NCBI GenBank assembly: GCA_964017185.1
Contig: OZ024869.1
Span: forward strand, 54,648,761-54,712,760
Source: Rugalucina vietnamica
Lineage: Eukaryota > Mollusca > Bivalvia > Lucinida > Lucinidae
DNA length: 64,000 nucleotides
Direction: 5' to 3'
The notes under the pieces are model-generated. The model saw nothing but the letters and a program-made list of their open reading frames with translations. It was not told the DNA's origin and searched no databases. Positions 33,223 through 44,047 of this stretch are shown in pieces. Position numbers and translations under genes: made by a program. The stretch's first letter is position 1; each line of letters starts with the position of its first letter.

Positions 33223-33695
33223 TGGAACCCGACACCATTCAGTCAGCGTGGCTTACTTGTTGGGGATAGACGTAACCTTACTTGTTGTGGACAGACGTAA
33301 CCTTACTTGTTGTGTGGACAGACGTAATATACAAAATTCTTAAAAGATGTGCACATGTTTCACTTGCATCAAATATACCATATGAATCTTGGTGGTCGGA
33401 AAAATGTTTGACATTCGTATCCATGGAAGTAGGAAAATAGATAGTGGACTACAAAATGTGAAATATTATGAGATAGTGAGAAGACATGTACACGTTTATT
33501 TGATGTAAATTCTGAGTATTTAGACTAGGATCGGAGTGAGGCAGCACTAATTTAATAATAAAAGAAACATCACACGATGAAAACGAAATCGGATCATATA
33601 TACTGTATGTACATCACGGATACACGTACAAAACAAAGAATCAAAGAATAAAACTGTTTTGATGAACTTATCATTTTATTTTCTCTACTTTTCTG
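33223..33695. other. Upstream region of the receptor gene
   Basis: It includes three near-repeats of GGACAGACGTAACCTTACTT (33265-33325). No TATA box or exon can be assigned with confidence. Confidence 0.4.
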
Positions 33696-34652
33696 ATGGA
33701 AAACAAAATTGCCCCGACGTTGTGGATATATCTGAATCCAGTCATAGTTGTAACGGGTGTAATAGGAAATATGTTGACGCTAATAACTGTGTTTAACAGC
33801 CACAGCAAGAAAACTTCGTTCACAGTCATTCTAGCAGCCTTGGCGATCGCTGATGTAGCGGTGTTGACCTGCGCACTCTGTCGAGGCTGGCTGAGGTATG
33901 CGTTCGATTTGTCTGTGGAAAACAGCGGGAGTGTCTGTTGCAAACTTGTTTGGTATTTCCTATATACCCCAGCGCATATCTCTGTGTGGCTTGTTACAGC
34001 TTTAACTGCCGAAAGGACATTCTCTGTGTACTTTCCAGCAAAGTTCAAGGCAGTTTGTGTTCCAAAAACTGGCTTAATTGTTGTAGCTACTGTCGTTGCA
34101 TCATTTTTAGTCGCGGATGGACATTTGCTATTTGGATTTGCACTCATCAGAAACGAAAACTCGTCAGTGTGTACGTTTACAAGTCCTGGATATGAGGATT
34201 TCTTTTTTCGAATTTTCTCATGGATAGATCTGGTGATTGGTTTCATTATACCTGCATCTGTAAGTTTGATATTAAACATCGTGACTGTTGTTCGGTTTCA
34301 TTACACGACAGTGACTCTGTCAACAATAAACAAAGACAAAACGAGACAACTGCTGCGAATAACCACACTAATTAGCACGACCTTCATAGTGCTTTATTTG
34401 CCTGGACTCTTATATCAGATTATTAGGCCACTGATATTTGAGACTACGTCAGACAAATGGGCAAACGACACTGATGAAGTAATCAGCACTTTATTTCTGA
34501 ATCTGATATATTTGAGCCATGCTATCAACTTCTTACTTTATGTTTTCAGTGGAAAGAGATTTCGTAATGAGCTCAGAAACGCTCTCTGTAGATCATCGAA
34601 TGAAGTTCGTCCAGAGCCGCAACCGAAGAACGGTAGAATTCGTATCATTTGA
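33696..34652 (+). CDS. Class A (rhodopsin-like) G-protein-coupled receptor, single exon
   Basis: The 318-residue protein has seven hydrophobic segments at about 11-33, 44-66, 84-107, 125-147, 175-200, 220-243 and 264-285. Signature residues: GN at 24-25 in helix 1; LAIAD (49-53) in helix 2; Cys81/82 before helix 3 and Cys159 in extracellular loop 2 (the usual disulfide); AERTFSVYFP (105-114) in place of DRY; Pro186 in helix 5; FIVLYLPGLL (230-239) in helix 6; SHAINFLLY (274-282) in place of NPxxY. It is followed by a basic helix 8 and a possible palmitoylated Cys298. It acts at the plasma membrane; the ligand is unknown, and the layout resembles invertebrate peptide (FMRFamide/TRH-like) receptors. 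The first ATG of the frame gives a short N-terminus of about 10 residues. Complete, no stops. Confidence 0.9.
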   Translation: MENKIAPTLWIYLNPVIVVTGVIGNMLTLITVFNSHSKKTSFTVILAALAIADVAVLTCALCRGWLRYAFDLSVENSGSVCCKLVWYFLYTPAHISVWLVTALTAERTFSVYFPAKFKAVCVPKTGLIVVATVVASFLVADGHLLFGFALIRNENSSVCTFTSPGYEDFFFRIFSWIDLVIGFIIPASVSLILNIVTVVRFHYTTVTLSTINKDKTRQLLRITTLISTTFIVLYLPGLLYQIIRPLIFETTSDKWANDTDEVISTLFLNLIYLSHAINFLLYVFSGKRFRNELRNALCRSSNEVRPEPQPKNGRIRII

Positions 34653-36897
34653 ACCTCTCTATAGGGCATCAGCAGCTATGATAGTACTCCTGTTCTAGCG
34701 CATTCATTTCTAGCATTCATTGCATTGTAATCTTAAGAGCCGTTTCATGCCTTCTTCTTTCATTACAGTTAGACTGGATTGTTGGGACGAGATTTTTTCT
34801 TTCTCGTTTAAGATGTGCCCCAATTAAAACGTACTCAATAATGATGTGGTTAATTTATTTAAATTAAATGTATTCTTTACACTTAAGTAATTATAAGACA
34901 TGCTGCAAAATTCCAGGCACGTATTACTTATAAGACTTAAGACTTATTTTCACCAATACTTAATGGAATCAATTTGTAGCTTCGTTGTTCGTTTGATTTC
35001 GTTAAGTACACTGTCCCATGTAAATTTAACGATGATCATGTAAAGTATGTATACAAATCTTAAATTTAGATTAGTCTTTTTATAGTCACCTGAGACCGCA
35101 GGCTCACAGGCAATTGGGCCAATAGTTTACATATGCTCTTGCGTCCTTCCGTCGTCGTCTGTTAAGTTTCAAATATTTTTCTCTAAAACCGCTTGACCAA
35201 TCAATGGCAAATTTAGAGTTACCAATTTAAAGAGAAAACGATCGACACAGTGTGCTTGAATTTCGTTGTTCTTTATCCTAATACGTAGATACTATATTAG
35301 AGCTTAAGCCTTTGGCCGAGAAAGGTAATCTTAGTCAAGTTTTCCGATTTGTCAAGTCTCATCCGGCAGTTGGCCAGTCATGTATGATTCTAGGATACCT
35401 GATATAGTTTCTAAGAACCCTCCGTATATCGATTTCAATAGATGTGGGAAATAAATTATGTCTGCATTAAGAGATTTCAGTCGTCGATGATGTACACGAC
35501 AGGTGTTGATATTTATGTCTTGAAAAAAAGTAGAATTAAGTATTTTAGGTTAAGTGGATAAACGTTTATACTATTATCAAGAGTGTAAACCTTCTAAACG
35601 AATGTTGCAACAAGAAATGCAAGACTTTCATTGCAAACATACTTTGGCGCTATGGAAAAAAATTCAAACTTTTAAAATCTAAAAAAATGGTTGTAGATCT
35701 TAACAAGCAAAAGTCGACGCCCAGGAGTCATGTACACTACGAGACTAAGAAGTCACACACTTCAGGTAAGAGACAATATTGGACTTGACGCAGACGTCGC
35801 CTACTCAGCCGCCTCAACCGCCATGTATGGAGAAATGAATGTCATCAATGAGGGTACGTAGTAGCATAAACGAAATCAACTCTAGATTTTTCTAACTTTC
35901 TTGTCTCACGGCTGTTAAATCACATGTCATAAAACACTGTGGCATTGTACACATATGCGTTGGCCTTTGATACTTCTAACCTTAAGTGGAACTAGTTTTC
36001 CCACATATGACATTTCGAATCTTATTACCACTTTAAACCATAATGTAATAAAAGAAAGAATTATTGATTTGCAGCAATGTCTGAACTGAACTGCAATCCA
36101 AGTGATACCCAAGCGCGCAATTCCCTATATTTCTTTACTTGTGGTGTGCACATCATATTCTCAACAAGTGCACAGATAAGTCCAGACTTGACTGTAATTG
36201 AGTGGGCGTACAAACGATAATGTACGCAATGTCTAGCACTTCCACAAACTAGCAACGCTATATATTTGGGTTGTGCCAGTCATACAGACACATTGTCGGT
36301 ACAAAATGGCGAGCACAATAGATTTTTATTACCGAGTTGAATATACATGGGACATTCACGATGTGAACACAAGACGAATAACTGATCATGCTTGTTGTGT
36401 ACATAGAGATACAACTTACAAGTTTAATGACGTGTTGTGCTGCGAATAAATTAACCGTGACACTGTCAGACCGAGGAATGTCTTTACGCTTGACATGTTT
36501 CCTTAGAAAGCTACAAAGCGTATTCTTAGAAATCGGATTATGGTGTCACTGGATCGCAAAGAAGAGCAGGCAAGCAATTTCATATTGCTGTTTAAGATTA
36601 GCCGAGACTCTATTAGATTTTATAAGTCGTATACTTACCCCTTTTTGGTCTATCGTCATCGGGACCAAGGGAACGCTAGGCTAATGACACAAATATATCT
36701 TAGTTTTGTGCCCAGATAGATCTAGAACGTTGATGGACATAGTTTACATGTTGTTACGGATTATACGCCATCAATATGGTCAAGTTTATTAGATTAATTC
36801 AATTACCTAATCCGACAGATTACCACAGAAATAGATTTTTTATATTTAATTTAGAAAGTGTTCTATCTTCGACTAGGGCAATGAACGCCTTACTTTG
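34653..36897. other. 3' flank of the receptor gene and spacer
   Basis: An ATTAAA at 34823-34828 could serve as the polyadenylation signal. A reversed fragment of family C (GGCTCACAGG, GCTTGACCAATCAATGGCAA) lies at about 35085-35215. 35688-35766 holds a small frame ending at a consensus donor CAG|GTAAGAG. No gene is recognised. Confidence 0.4.
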
Positions 36898-37244
36898 TGT
36901 AGGTGCTGGAATGTCTGCTACCAAAATGTGTACTCCCATTAATCCCCATAATGCCTACTGAGCCAAAATGTCTATTCTCATGTCTACTGTGTAAAATGTT
37001 TGATAGCCTGGTAAATTGTGAACTACATTAACATTTCAACAAATTTATGCATTTTCATCCAAATACTTCATTTTAGTGTATTTTATCGTTTTGCAAAAAT
37101 GTATATCTTTGCAACAAATATTTTCTTACAGTAGACATTTTGGTAGTAGACATTTTGGCACAGTAGATATTACGGGAATAGACATTTTGGGAATAGACAT
37201 TGTGGGAGTAGACATTTTAGGAACAGATATTCTAGCACTACCCC
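36898..37244. mobile_element. Foldback element of TAGACATTTTGG motifs
   Basis: 36898-36990 contains CCAAAATGTCTA-type motifs, and 37130-37244 the reverse complement TAGACATTTTGG repeated about seven times at 15-18 bp spacing. The outer ends GTAGGTGCTGGAATGTCTGC and CAGATATTCTAGCACTAC are inverted relatives. It could fold into a long imperfect hairpin. Non-coding. Confidence 0.7.
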
Positions 37245-37408
37245 CATTTGCATCACCAAGGAAACTACAAACGTCTGCATTGTAAGAGGGTAAATAATGA
37301 TAAAAAAATTTGTTGTTTTCAAAGTTTTAAAACAATTTACCAGGTCTTCAGTTTTAAGGCTGATTAACGTAACTCGCAACTGACCGAATTTTGTTTGTAC
37401 ATGTATCT

Positions 37409-38450
37409 TTACCCAGATAGCAATGATATGTTGGACCCACGTGGGCACCATGTTGACCGCCCACATTCACTTCGTGGGTCCGACGTCGGCAGTCCACGTG
37501 GGCCCAACGCAAGTTTGCTCGTGGGATCGACATGGAACCCTCATGATGGCTCCACATCGGATCCACATATGCCTGAATGTGGGTTCCACGTCGAGCCAAC
37601 GTTTGAATATTTTTAAAATGTTATCATTGCAATTAGTTAATATTTTATTACTTATTTCTAAAACTAATACGATGTTCATATTTTGCGTCCTGAAGAAGAT
37701 GCCCAGTGTGCTTGTAAGCACGACTGTTACTCCCACTGCACAAGAAATGCAGCTTAAAGGGAGTAATTAAAAGTATACATACATGTCTGAGTTGTCTTGC
37801 ATACTTATTTAAAGATTATTTTCATTACATTTAGGTGTAAATTTAGTTAATGGTGTAATTGCATATTTTAATAAAATTAACATTTAATGACAACCAAACA
37901 TGACAAACATTTTAAAAGAAATATAAACTATACTGTTTTATATTTTTAGTTTCTGTCATTGTTGCTTATCTTCATTAATATTTGCAATTGTTATGTAATC
38001 TGAAATTGTAATGTGGGCAAAGCGTCGGAAAACCCACGTTTAACCGACCTTACCAATGCATCAATTTGAAATGGTCCCACTTTTGTTATTGGATCATTTC
38101 AATTAATGTTTACCGTGTTTCAAGTGTTTCAGAATTAAACCCCTAATTTAATTATTGCATAATTTTTTGATACAATTATGTTCTGCTTCCAACATAAATG
38201 CGACGTTGGTTCGATGTAATGTACACTGGAAGAGTAAAAGTCTATAAAAGTGTGATAACTAACTTAATATGTTAGCCTGAATGGAGAAACACAAGATATT
38301 TGTAATCTATCAACGTTATTTAATAAATTTCATAAGCCGATTAGATGGCTATATTACGTTGGACCGATGTGGGTCCAATGTTGACAAATCCACGCCCACA
38401 TTTCCACCAACTACCCACGATGGCCCAACGTATCCTTGCTATCTGGGTAA
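37409..38450. mobile_element. 1.04-kb TIR element with TTACCCAGATAGCAA ends
   Basis: TTACCCAGATAGCAA at 37409-37423 and TTGCTATCTGGGTAA at 38436-38450 are exact inverted repeats, continued by GTTGGACC/GGCCCAAC-type sequence. Subterminal zones (37430-37610, 38360-38430) are built from TGGGNCCAACGTNGG motifs in both orientations. These create spurious open frames on both strands but no transposase. The centre is AT-rich. Non-autonomous DNA transposon of unknown superfamily. Confidence 0.85.
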
Positions 38451-38451
38451 A

Positions 38452-39394
38452 TCCTCCTTGACCAATTCCATTAAGCCCTCTGGTAATTACGTGTATTTTC
38501 TCAAGATCATCTACTTTCTTGGCTTCCGTAGGTTGCAGGTCGATTTCATGTACTGTACTCTATATACATTGAAACAACCATATTCCGTTTCTTAATTTCC
38601 TGCTGTTCATCTTTTTTCCTACAAATCTCTTTGACGGTTCTCTCTACACCGAGATTGTCTTCCAATCCTCATAAGTGCCAAATCTGAGTCATAACTTTCT
38701 TAACTTCCGGGAAAGCAGTACAGCGATATTCACAAAATAAGTTATGACATTATCCGAGCTCGATAAACCATATTTCCCAAATTTGGACAAGGGAAGCATA
38801 GGAAGTGGTCACAGATATACATTTCGTCTCTTCATTACTATACAATATTATAATATATCTTTATTTTACGAGGATAACATATTAAGCATAAGCTTATCTA
38901 ACATATGGTCCTCAACAAGACAAATACAACAGTAAAACTACATTATATACAAATAAACAATACAATGTCAACTATTCAATGTACAGATGATCTTGTCTAA
39001 GAATTTAAAATAATTATAATAAAAAAAAATGCAAATCGTTGTGGTAAAGAATGTGATTGCAATGATGTAGAAAAGACATTTAAACAGAAAAATTTAGCAC
39101 AGGAATGAATAAAATGCACGTTTAAGAGCGTTTCAGTAAATAACTTTTTAAAATTATTACGTATTTGGTGATATCTGCTAAGAGATAAGCTTGATAAAGA
39201 AAAATATAAATTTGAGATATATTCAAAATTACATAAAACGGAATGTTTGTTATGATTCTGATTTCCTCCACCAGACCTGGACAGTTGGTCAGGGAAATAA
39301 CGAAAGAAAAAGAAACTATTAAGAATTGTTTTAGTAAATTCCAAGTCGTTTAACCCCAATTTACCAGGTCTTCAGTTTATGTCTGTACTCACAA
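38452..39394. other. AT-rich spacer
   Basis: No gene recognised. CAATTTACCAGGTCTTCAG at 39357 is a copy of sequence at 37333. Confidence 0.4.
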
Positions 39395-39790
39395 TTAAAA
39401 AGGTAAAAGTAAGCAATGACTAGAAAATAGCGCAGTCAGCAAGTATTTCCTACTCCAAAAACCGCGGTGGGAAAAACTAAATTGACAATCAGGTACTTAT
39501 ACAAAAAGAACATATCGTAAACCGAGTGAGCAGCTATTTCTTAATAGGCGACCACTCAGTTACCCGAACTTAACTAAATATATACGTGTAAAACACAAGG
39601 TGCAACAGCACAAAACTTCAACACCAAAACATAGAACAATTAGAACCACAACAGAAGTTTTGCATTGGAACGATCAGTAATATTAAAGTACTGGGGAATT
39701 AAACCGGCTTTACAGGCGCCTAACCTCACCCTCAGCTTCTGCAGTAGTTCACAACATTTAGTTAGTTGTTCGGTCCTCGTGGTGAATCTC
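39395..39790 (+). repeat. Dispersed repeat family G, longest uninterrupted copy
   Basis: It contains all family blocks in order: 'CTCCAAAAACCGCGGTGGGA', 'ACAATCAGGTACTTATAC', 'CGACCACTCAGTTACCCGAA', 'CAACAGCACAAAACTTC', 'AACCACAACAGAAGTTTTGC', 'GGAATTAAACCGGC', 'CTTCTGCAGTAGTTC'. About 400 bp, non-coding; class not determined. Confidence 0.7.
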
Positions 39791-40675
39791 TAACTAGTCA
39801 AAGAATCATTAAGGACAAATTAATAAATTATAAGAAACACCATGATGAATATTAGAAACAAGGACTCACAGATACAATAAGCTGCCCGTCGACTAGGTAT
39901 CCAGGGTGCCGAACAACATTAGTGAAAATCTGGTGTAAAGGAAAAACAGTTGAACTCCGGTGGGCCAAGCAACAGACAAGAAGCTCCAACCCCAACCAAC
40001 TAAAATAAATAACATTAAGTCGAGGTCACCATAGAGTTTTACACCCGACTTACCGCAGTGCAATTAAAGAAGGAAGCATAGTGTTATCAACGGTGATTGG
40101 GTTAAAACCTAAGCATGCATGTATGCGTTTTCAAAGTCAGCGAGTATAATTCAAATGTTTTGAGGTTTTATATCTGGCATGTCATTATCGTTAGATGGAC
40201 TTTTAAATGATTCTTTGGTTATCTGCAAAACAATAAAATAAATGTCATGGAAGGGATAAACCCAAAGATTGCTTTGCCGACAGTGCACTTAGAGCTACAT
40301 CGATCTAAACTATGGTTGACTAAACATGATCGAATAGAGTCTAGTCTGACCAGTGTGACGTCATACTCAGACCAGTGTTCAACCAAGCCTTCCACTAAGG
40401 TTTCGCCGGAACAAGTATGGTCGTCAGTGATGAAATATTTCCCTCTTAATTAATTAAACAATAGCAATGCCAAGAGTTAGGACTTAAAACCCTGTTTAAA
40501 GAGATACAACATGTATACATATTTTGGTTCATTAACCCTGAAGAACAACACGATACACCTTTGTGCATGAAGGCTGCTTACAATTTTAAGGTAAGTAGGG
40601 ACAAGTATGTACAGTTGTAACAACAAAAGCTTAACCGTGATTTAAGATAAAATAAAATATCATGAATAAAATATA
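39791..40675. other. Unassigned spacer
   Basis: No gene recognised; the frame at 40247-40453 has no domain character. Confidence 0.4.
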
Positions 40676-40968
40676 AAGGTTTGATCCTTTGGAAGCAATA
40701 AAAACATTCAAAGGGAGATAGTATGGACTATACTGCGCAATTTCGGGTAATGGACCCTTATCAGTAGCCATTTTTAAACCGGCAACAAAAGCCAGACTAT
40801 TGTACTGCAATTTCGAAAATTATTGTCTAAAAACTTGCATCTGATAATGGCTTTTCGCAGAAAATTTTTGTATGGGGGACGACAGAAAAATTATTTTCAT
40901 GTCAAAATCTTGATCTTAGTTTGTCCTAATAGGACCTGCAAAAATTTTGAAAATCGGTGAACAAATAA
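40676..40968. repeat. Dispersed repeat family E, copy
   Basis: 'TTTGATCCTTTGGAAGCAA', 'ACATTCAAAGGGAGA', 'GCGCAATTTCGGGTAATGGA' and 'TTGTACTGCAATTTCGAAAA' match the copy at 4019-4160. It runs directly into the tandem duplication. Confidence 0.6.
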
Positions 40969-42091
40969 AGTTTTTATGGCCAAAATGAATTTTGCATAGG
41001 GATTTTGCATTGGCAAGGGAGATAATTGATGATCGTGAAAATGCATAATTTTCGAGAATTTTTACCTCATAATGAAGATTTTGTCTCAGGTATGTCATTT
41101 GTGTCAATTTATAATAATTTTGAGCAATCATGATTAAATAGTCAGAATTTTTGCGGGAAAATATTTACCTCCCTTCCATGAGATTTTTGTACAGGAAATC
41201 CCTATTCAAAAATGTTTTTGACCAGAACTTTTTTATTTGTCAACCGATTTTCAAAATTTTTGCTGCACAATTTGCGACAAACTAGATGCTTAATTGTGCC
41301 AAGAAAATATTTCTTCTACATTTGAACAGTTGTAAAATATCTGCGAAAAACCATTATCACACACTACGAAACAGACTTTAACACGAGAAGTCTAAATTAA
41401 AGGCACATTCTTAAACGGGATCAAACTATTTAAACATTGCTTAGAAGTATGTTTCTAAACTGAGTGTTTTGAACACATTGAATATCTTTACTGATCTCAA
41501 AGGACCTAAATAAAAATATAATCTGCACTATGGATGAATTACGGGGAGACTGTTTAGGCCCGCCACACGGCACAACACCAGCTGCAGTAATAGCAAATAA
41601 AATGATAAAGGTTTGATCCTTTTGAGACAATAAAAACATTCAAATGGAGATAGTATGTACTATATTGCGCAATTGACAATTGAAGTTTAGCCAGTGGCTT
41701 GCATCCTTCTTAGAATGGGCTAGTTCTCATACAGATTTACGAACATTGCAACTCGAGCTTATCTAGCTCCCAGTCTGCCAGATCTTGGTTTTCATTATTT
41801 TTTCGACGTGTTTGCAGTTTTTTTTTTTCAGCAATGATACTATAGAATAGTTTACAAACATTAAGACATGCCTATTTCATCCATTTCCTTATAATTTCAT
41901 TGGTCCAATGCCAATGAGTCATTGAAATAACAGATTTATAAGGTGTATGGAATAGGACATGTTCATGAAGGTTCATGAACATGATGAAGGTCAATAAAGA
42001 TCTATGCACCAAAGTTTTAACATGTTTAAGTTGGGCTACACGGTAAATCTTGGTATATAATCCGAGTGCTATCGATCTACCACCCCTTGTC
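40969..42091. repeat. 1.12-kb tandem duplication, unit 1
   Basis: The unit starts AGTTTTTATGGCCAAAATG and ends CTACCACCCCTTGTC. It is followed immediately by unit 2 with the same text at an offset of 1,123 bp. It includes a family E segment (41430-41660) and the short frame 41430-41639 that is duplicated letter for letter. No gene. Confidence 0.95.
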
Positions 42092-43213
42092 AGTTTTTAT
42101 GGCCAAAATGAATTTTGCATAGGGATTTTGCATTGGCAAGGGAGATAATTGATGATCGTGAAAATGCATAATTTTCGAGAATTTTTACCTCATAATGAAG
42201 ATTTTGTCTCAGGTATGTCATTTGTGTCAATTTATAATAATTTTGAGCAATCATGATTAAATAGTCAGAATTTTTGCGGGAAAATATTTACCTCCCTTCC
42301 ATGAGATTTTTGTACAGGAAATCCCTATTCAAAAATGTTTTTGACCAGAACTTTTTTATTTGTCAACCGATTTTCAAAATTTTTGCTGCACAATTTGCGA
42401 CAAACTAGATGCTTAATTGTGCCAAGAAAATATTTCTTCTACATTTGAACAGTTGTAAAATATCTGCGAAAAACCATTATCACACACTACGAAACAGACT
42501 TTAACACGAGAAGTCTAAATTAAAGGCACATTCTTAAACGGGATCAAACTATTTAAACATTGCTTAGAAGTATGTTTCTAAACTGAGTGTTTTGAACACA
42601 TTGAATATCTTTACTGATCTCAAAGGACCTAAATAAAAATATAATCTGCACTATGGATGAATTACGGGGAGACTGTTTAGGCCCGCCACACGGCACAACA
42701 CCAGCTGCAGTAATAGCAAATAAAATGATAAAGGTTTGATCCTTTTGAGACAATAAAAACATTCAAATGGAGATAGTATGTACTATATTGCGCAATTGAC
42801 AATTGAAGTTTAGCCAGTGGCTTGCATCCTTCTTAGAATGGGCTAGTTCTCATACAGATTTACGAACATTGCAACTCGAGCTTATCTAGCTCCCAGTCTG
42901 CCAGATCTTGGTTTTCATTATTTTTTCGACGTGTTTGCAGTTTTTTTTTTCAGCAATGATACTATAGAATAGTTTACAAACATTAAGACATGCCTATTTC
43001 ATCCATTTCCTTATAATTTCATTGGTCCAATGCCAATGAGTCATTGAAATAACAGATTTATAAGGTGTATGGAATAGGACATGTTCATGAAGGTTCATGA
43101 ACATGATGAAGGTCAATAAAGATCTATGCACCAAAGTTTTAACATGTTTAAGTTGGGCTACACGGTAAATCTTGGTATATAATCCGAGTGCTATCGATCT
43201 ACCACCCCTTGTC
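42092..43213. repeat. 1.12-kb tandem duplication, unit 2
   Basis: Apart from a poly-T run of 10 instead of 11 bases (near 42943 versus 41820), I found no difference from unit 1 in the parts compared. The duplication is therefore very recent or an assembly artefact. Confidence 0.95.
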
Positions 43214-43349
43214 ATATTCATTTAAATGGTGGTTGGCCACGCAACTAAGTCTTAAGTAGTGTATACCGAAAGTTGTTCTATCATACTTATGATTGGTAAT
43301 AAAATGATTTTCTATGGACGGTTTCTTTAGACCCAGACATTATTAAAGT

Positions 43350-43649
43350 TGCATCACCAGGAAAACATGTCCGTGCAATATATACCCCCTTAAACCCCAC
43401 TTTTATTTAGGAAAACTGGGGTATGCAGGATATACCTATTTTTCTTATTTTTGCTCCAAAACATAGATTGTGGGTACTCGTTAGATCCGCCTCGCCGAGG
43501 CGGTTCTAACGTGTTCCCACAATCTATGTTTTGAGCAAAAATTAGAAAAAATATCAACACATTTCTAATGAAATTTTAGATTTTTTACAACAACAACAAC
43601 AAAAAAAATAAAATTCTGTATATTGCATGGGCATGTTTTCGTAATGATG
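43350..43649 (+). mobile_element. Foldback MITE family F, copy 2 (best preserved hairpin)
   Basis: Ends TGCATCACCAGGAAAACATG (43350) and the inverted GCATGTTTTCGTAATGATG (43649). The inner hairpin is nearly perfect: ACATAGATTGTGGG...CCGCCTCG and CGAGGCGG...CCCACAATCTATGTT, 43460-43535, centred on CGCCTCGCCGAGGCG. It starts about 136 bp after the tandem duplication. Confidence 0.85.
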
Positions 43650-43897
43650 ATGTAATAAGATCCTGTGGTGCATATATGTTGTATGAGATGCGATGGATAC
43701 ATAACAACAATGGGATGATATGCACTACTTCAGATCAACAATAATCTAACTATTATAGTCTAAGATAACTTTATTCACATCCATTTCAATATGCAATTAA
43801 CAGTGATTTACAGTGAAAAAGGATATCCAAACAGTACAAATATTCACGATAGCAAATATATGTTGCCGTAAAATCGTTTATTAAGGCTGATGTAAAA

Positions 43898-44047
43898 ATG
43901 AAGTTTCACAGAAGTTGCATTAATATAAATAGAGCTGGGACATGTCTTATACTCATGCTTTTCCTTAGTTTATGTTTAATATATTCGTACATGTACATTG
44001 TAAACGTACATGTACAGTTTAACAGTTCTGGAAAAAACACGTTCTAG
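43898..44047 (+). other. Displaced N-terminal signal-anchor frame of the glycosyltransferase
   Basis: The ATG at 43898 opens a 49-codon frame: a short basic head (MKFHRSCININRAG), about 20 hydrophobic residues (TCLILMLFLSLCLIYSYMYI), then a polar stem and TAG at 44045. This is the topology of a type II Golgi membrane anchor. The GT31-like frame starts 112 bases later in the +1 frame, with an A6 run at 44032-44037 inside the overlap. Loss of one A would make a single frame of about 329 codons. The anchor frame is therefore probably the true N-terminus. Confidence 0.7.

Noticed and set aside
33671-34279. 202-residue minus-strand frame
   Set aside because: It is the antisense shadow of the receptor gene.
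37354-37770. Overlapping open frames rich in His, Trp and Gly
   Set aside because: They arise from TGGGNCCAACGTNGG subterminal repeats of the TIR element, read on both strands.
41430-42762. A 69-residue frame present twice with identical sequence
   Set aside because: It is identical because the whole 1.12-kb segment is duplicated; the sequence belongs to non-coding repeat family E.
43460-43535. Transcription terminator hairpin
   Set aside because: It is the inner stem of a eukaryotic foldback MITE present in many copies, not a bacterial-type terminator.
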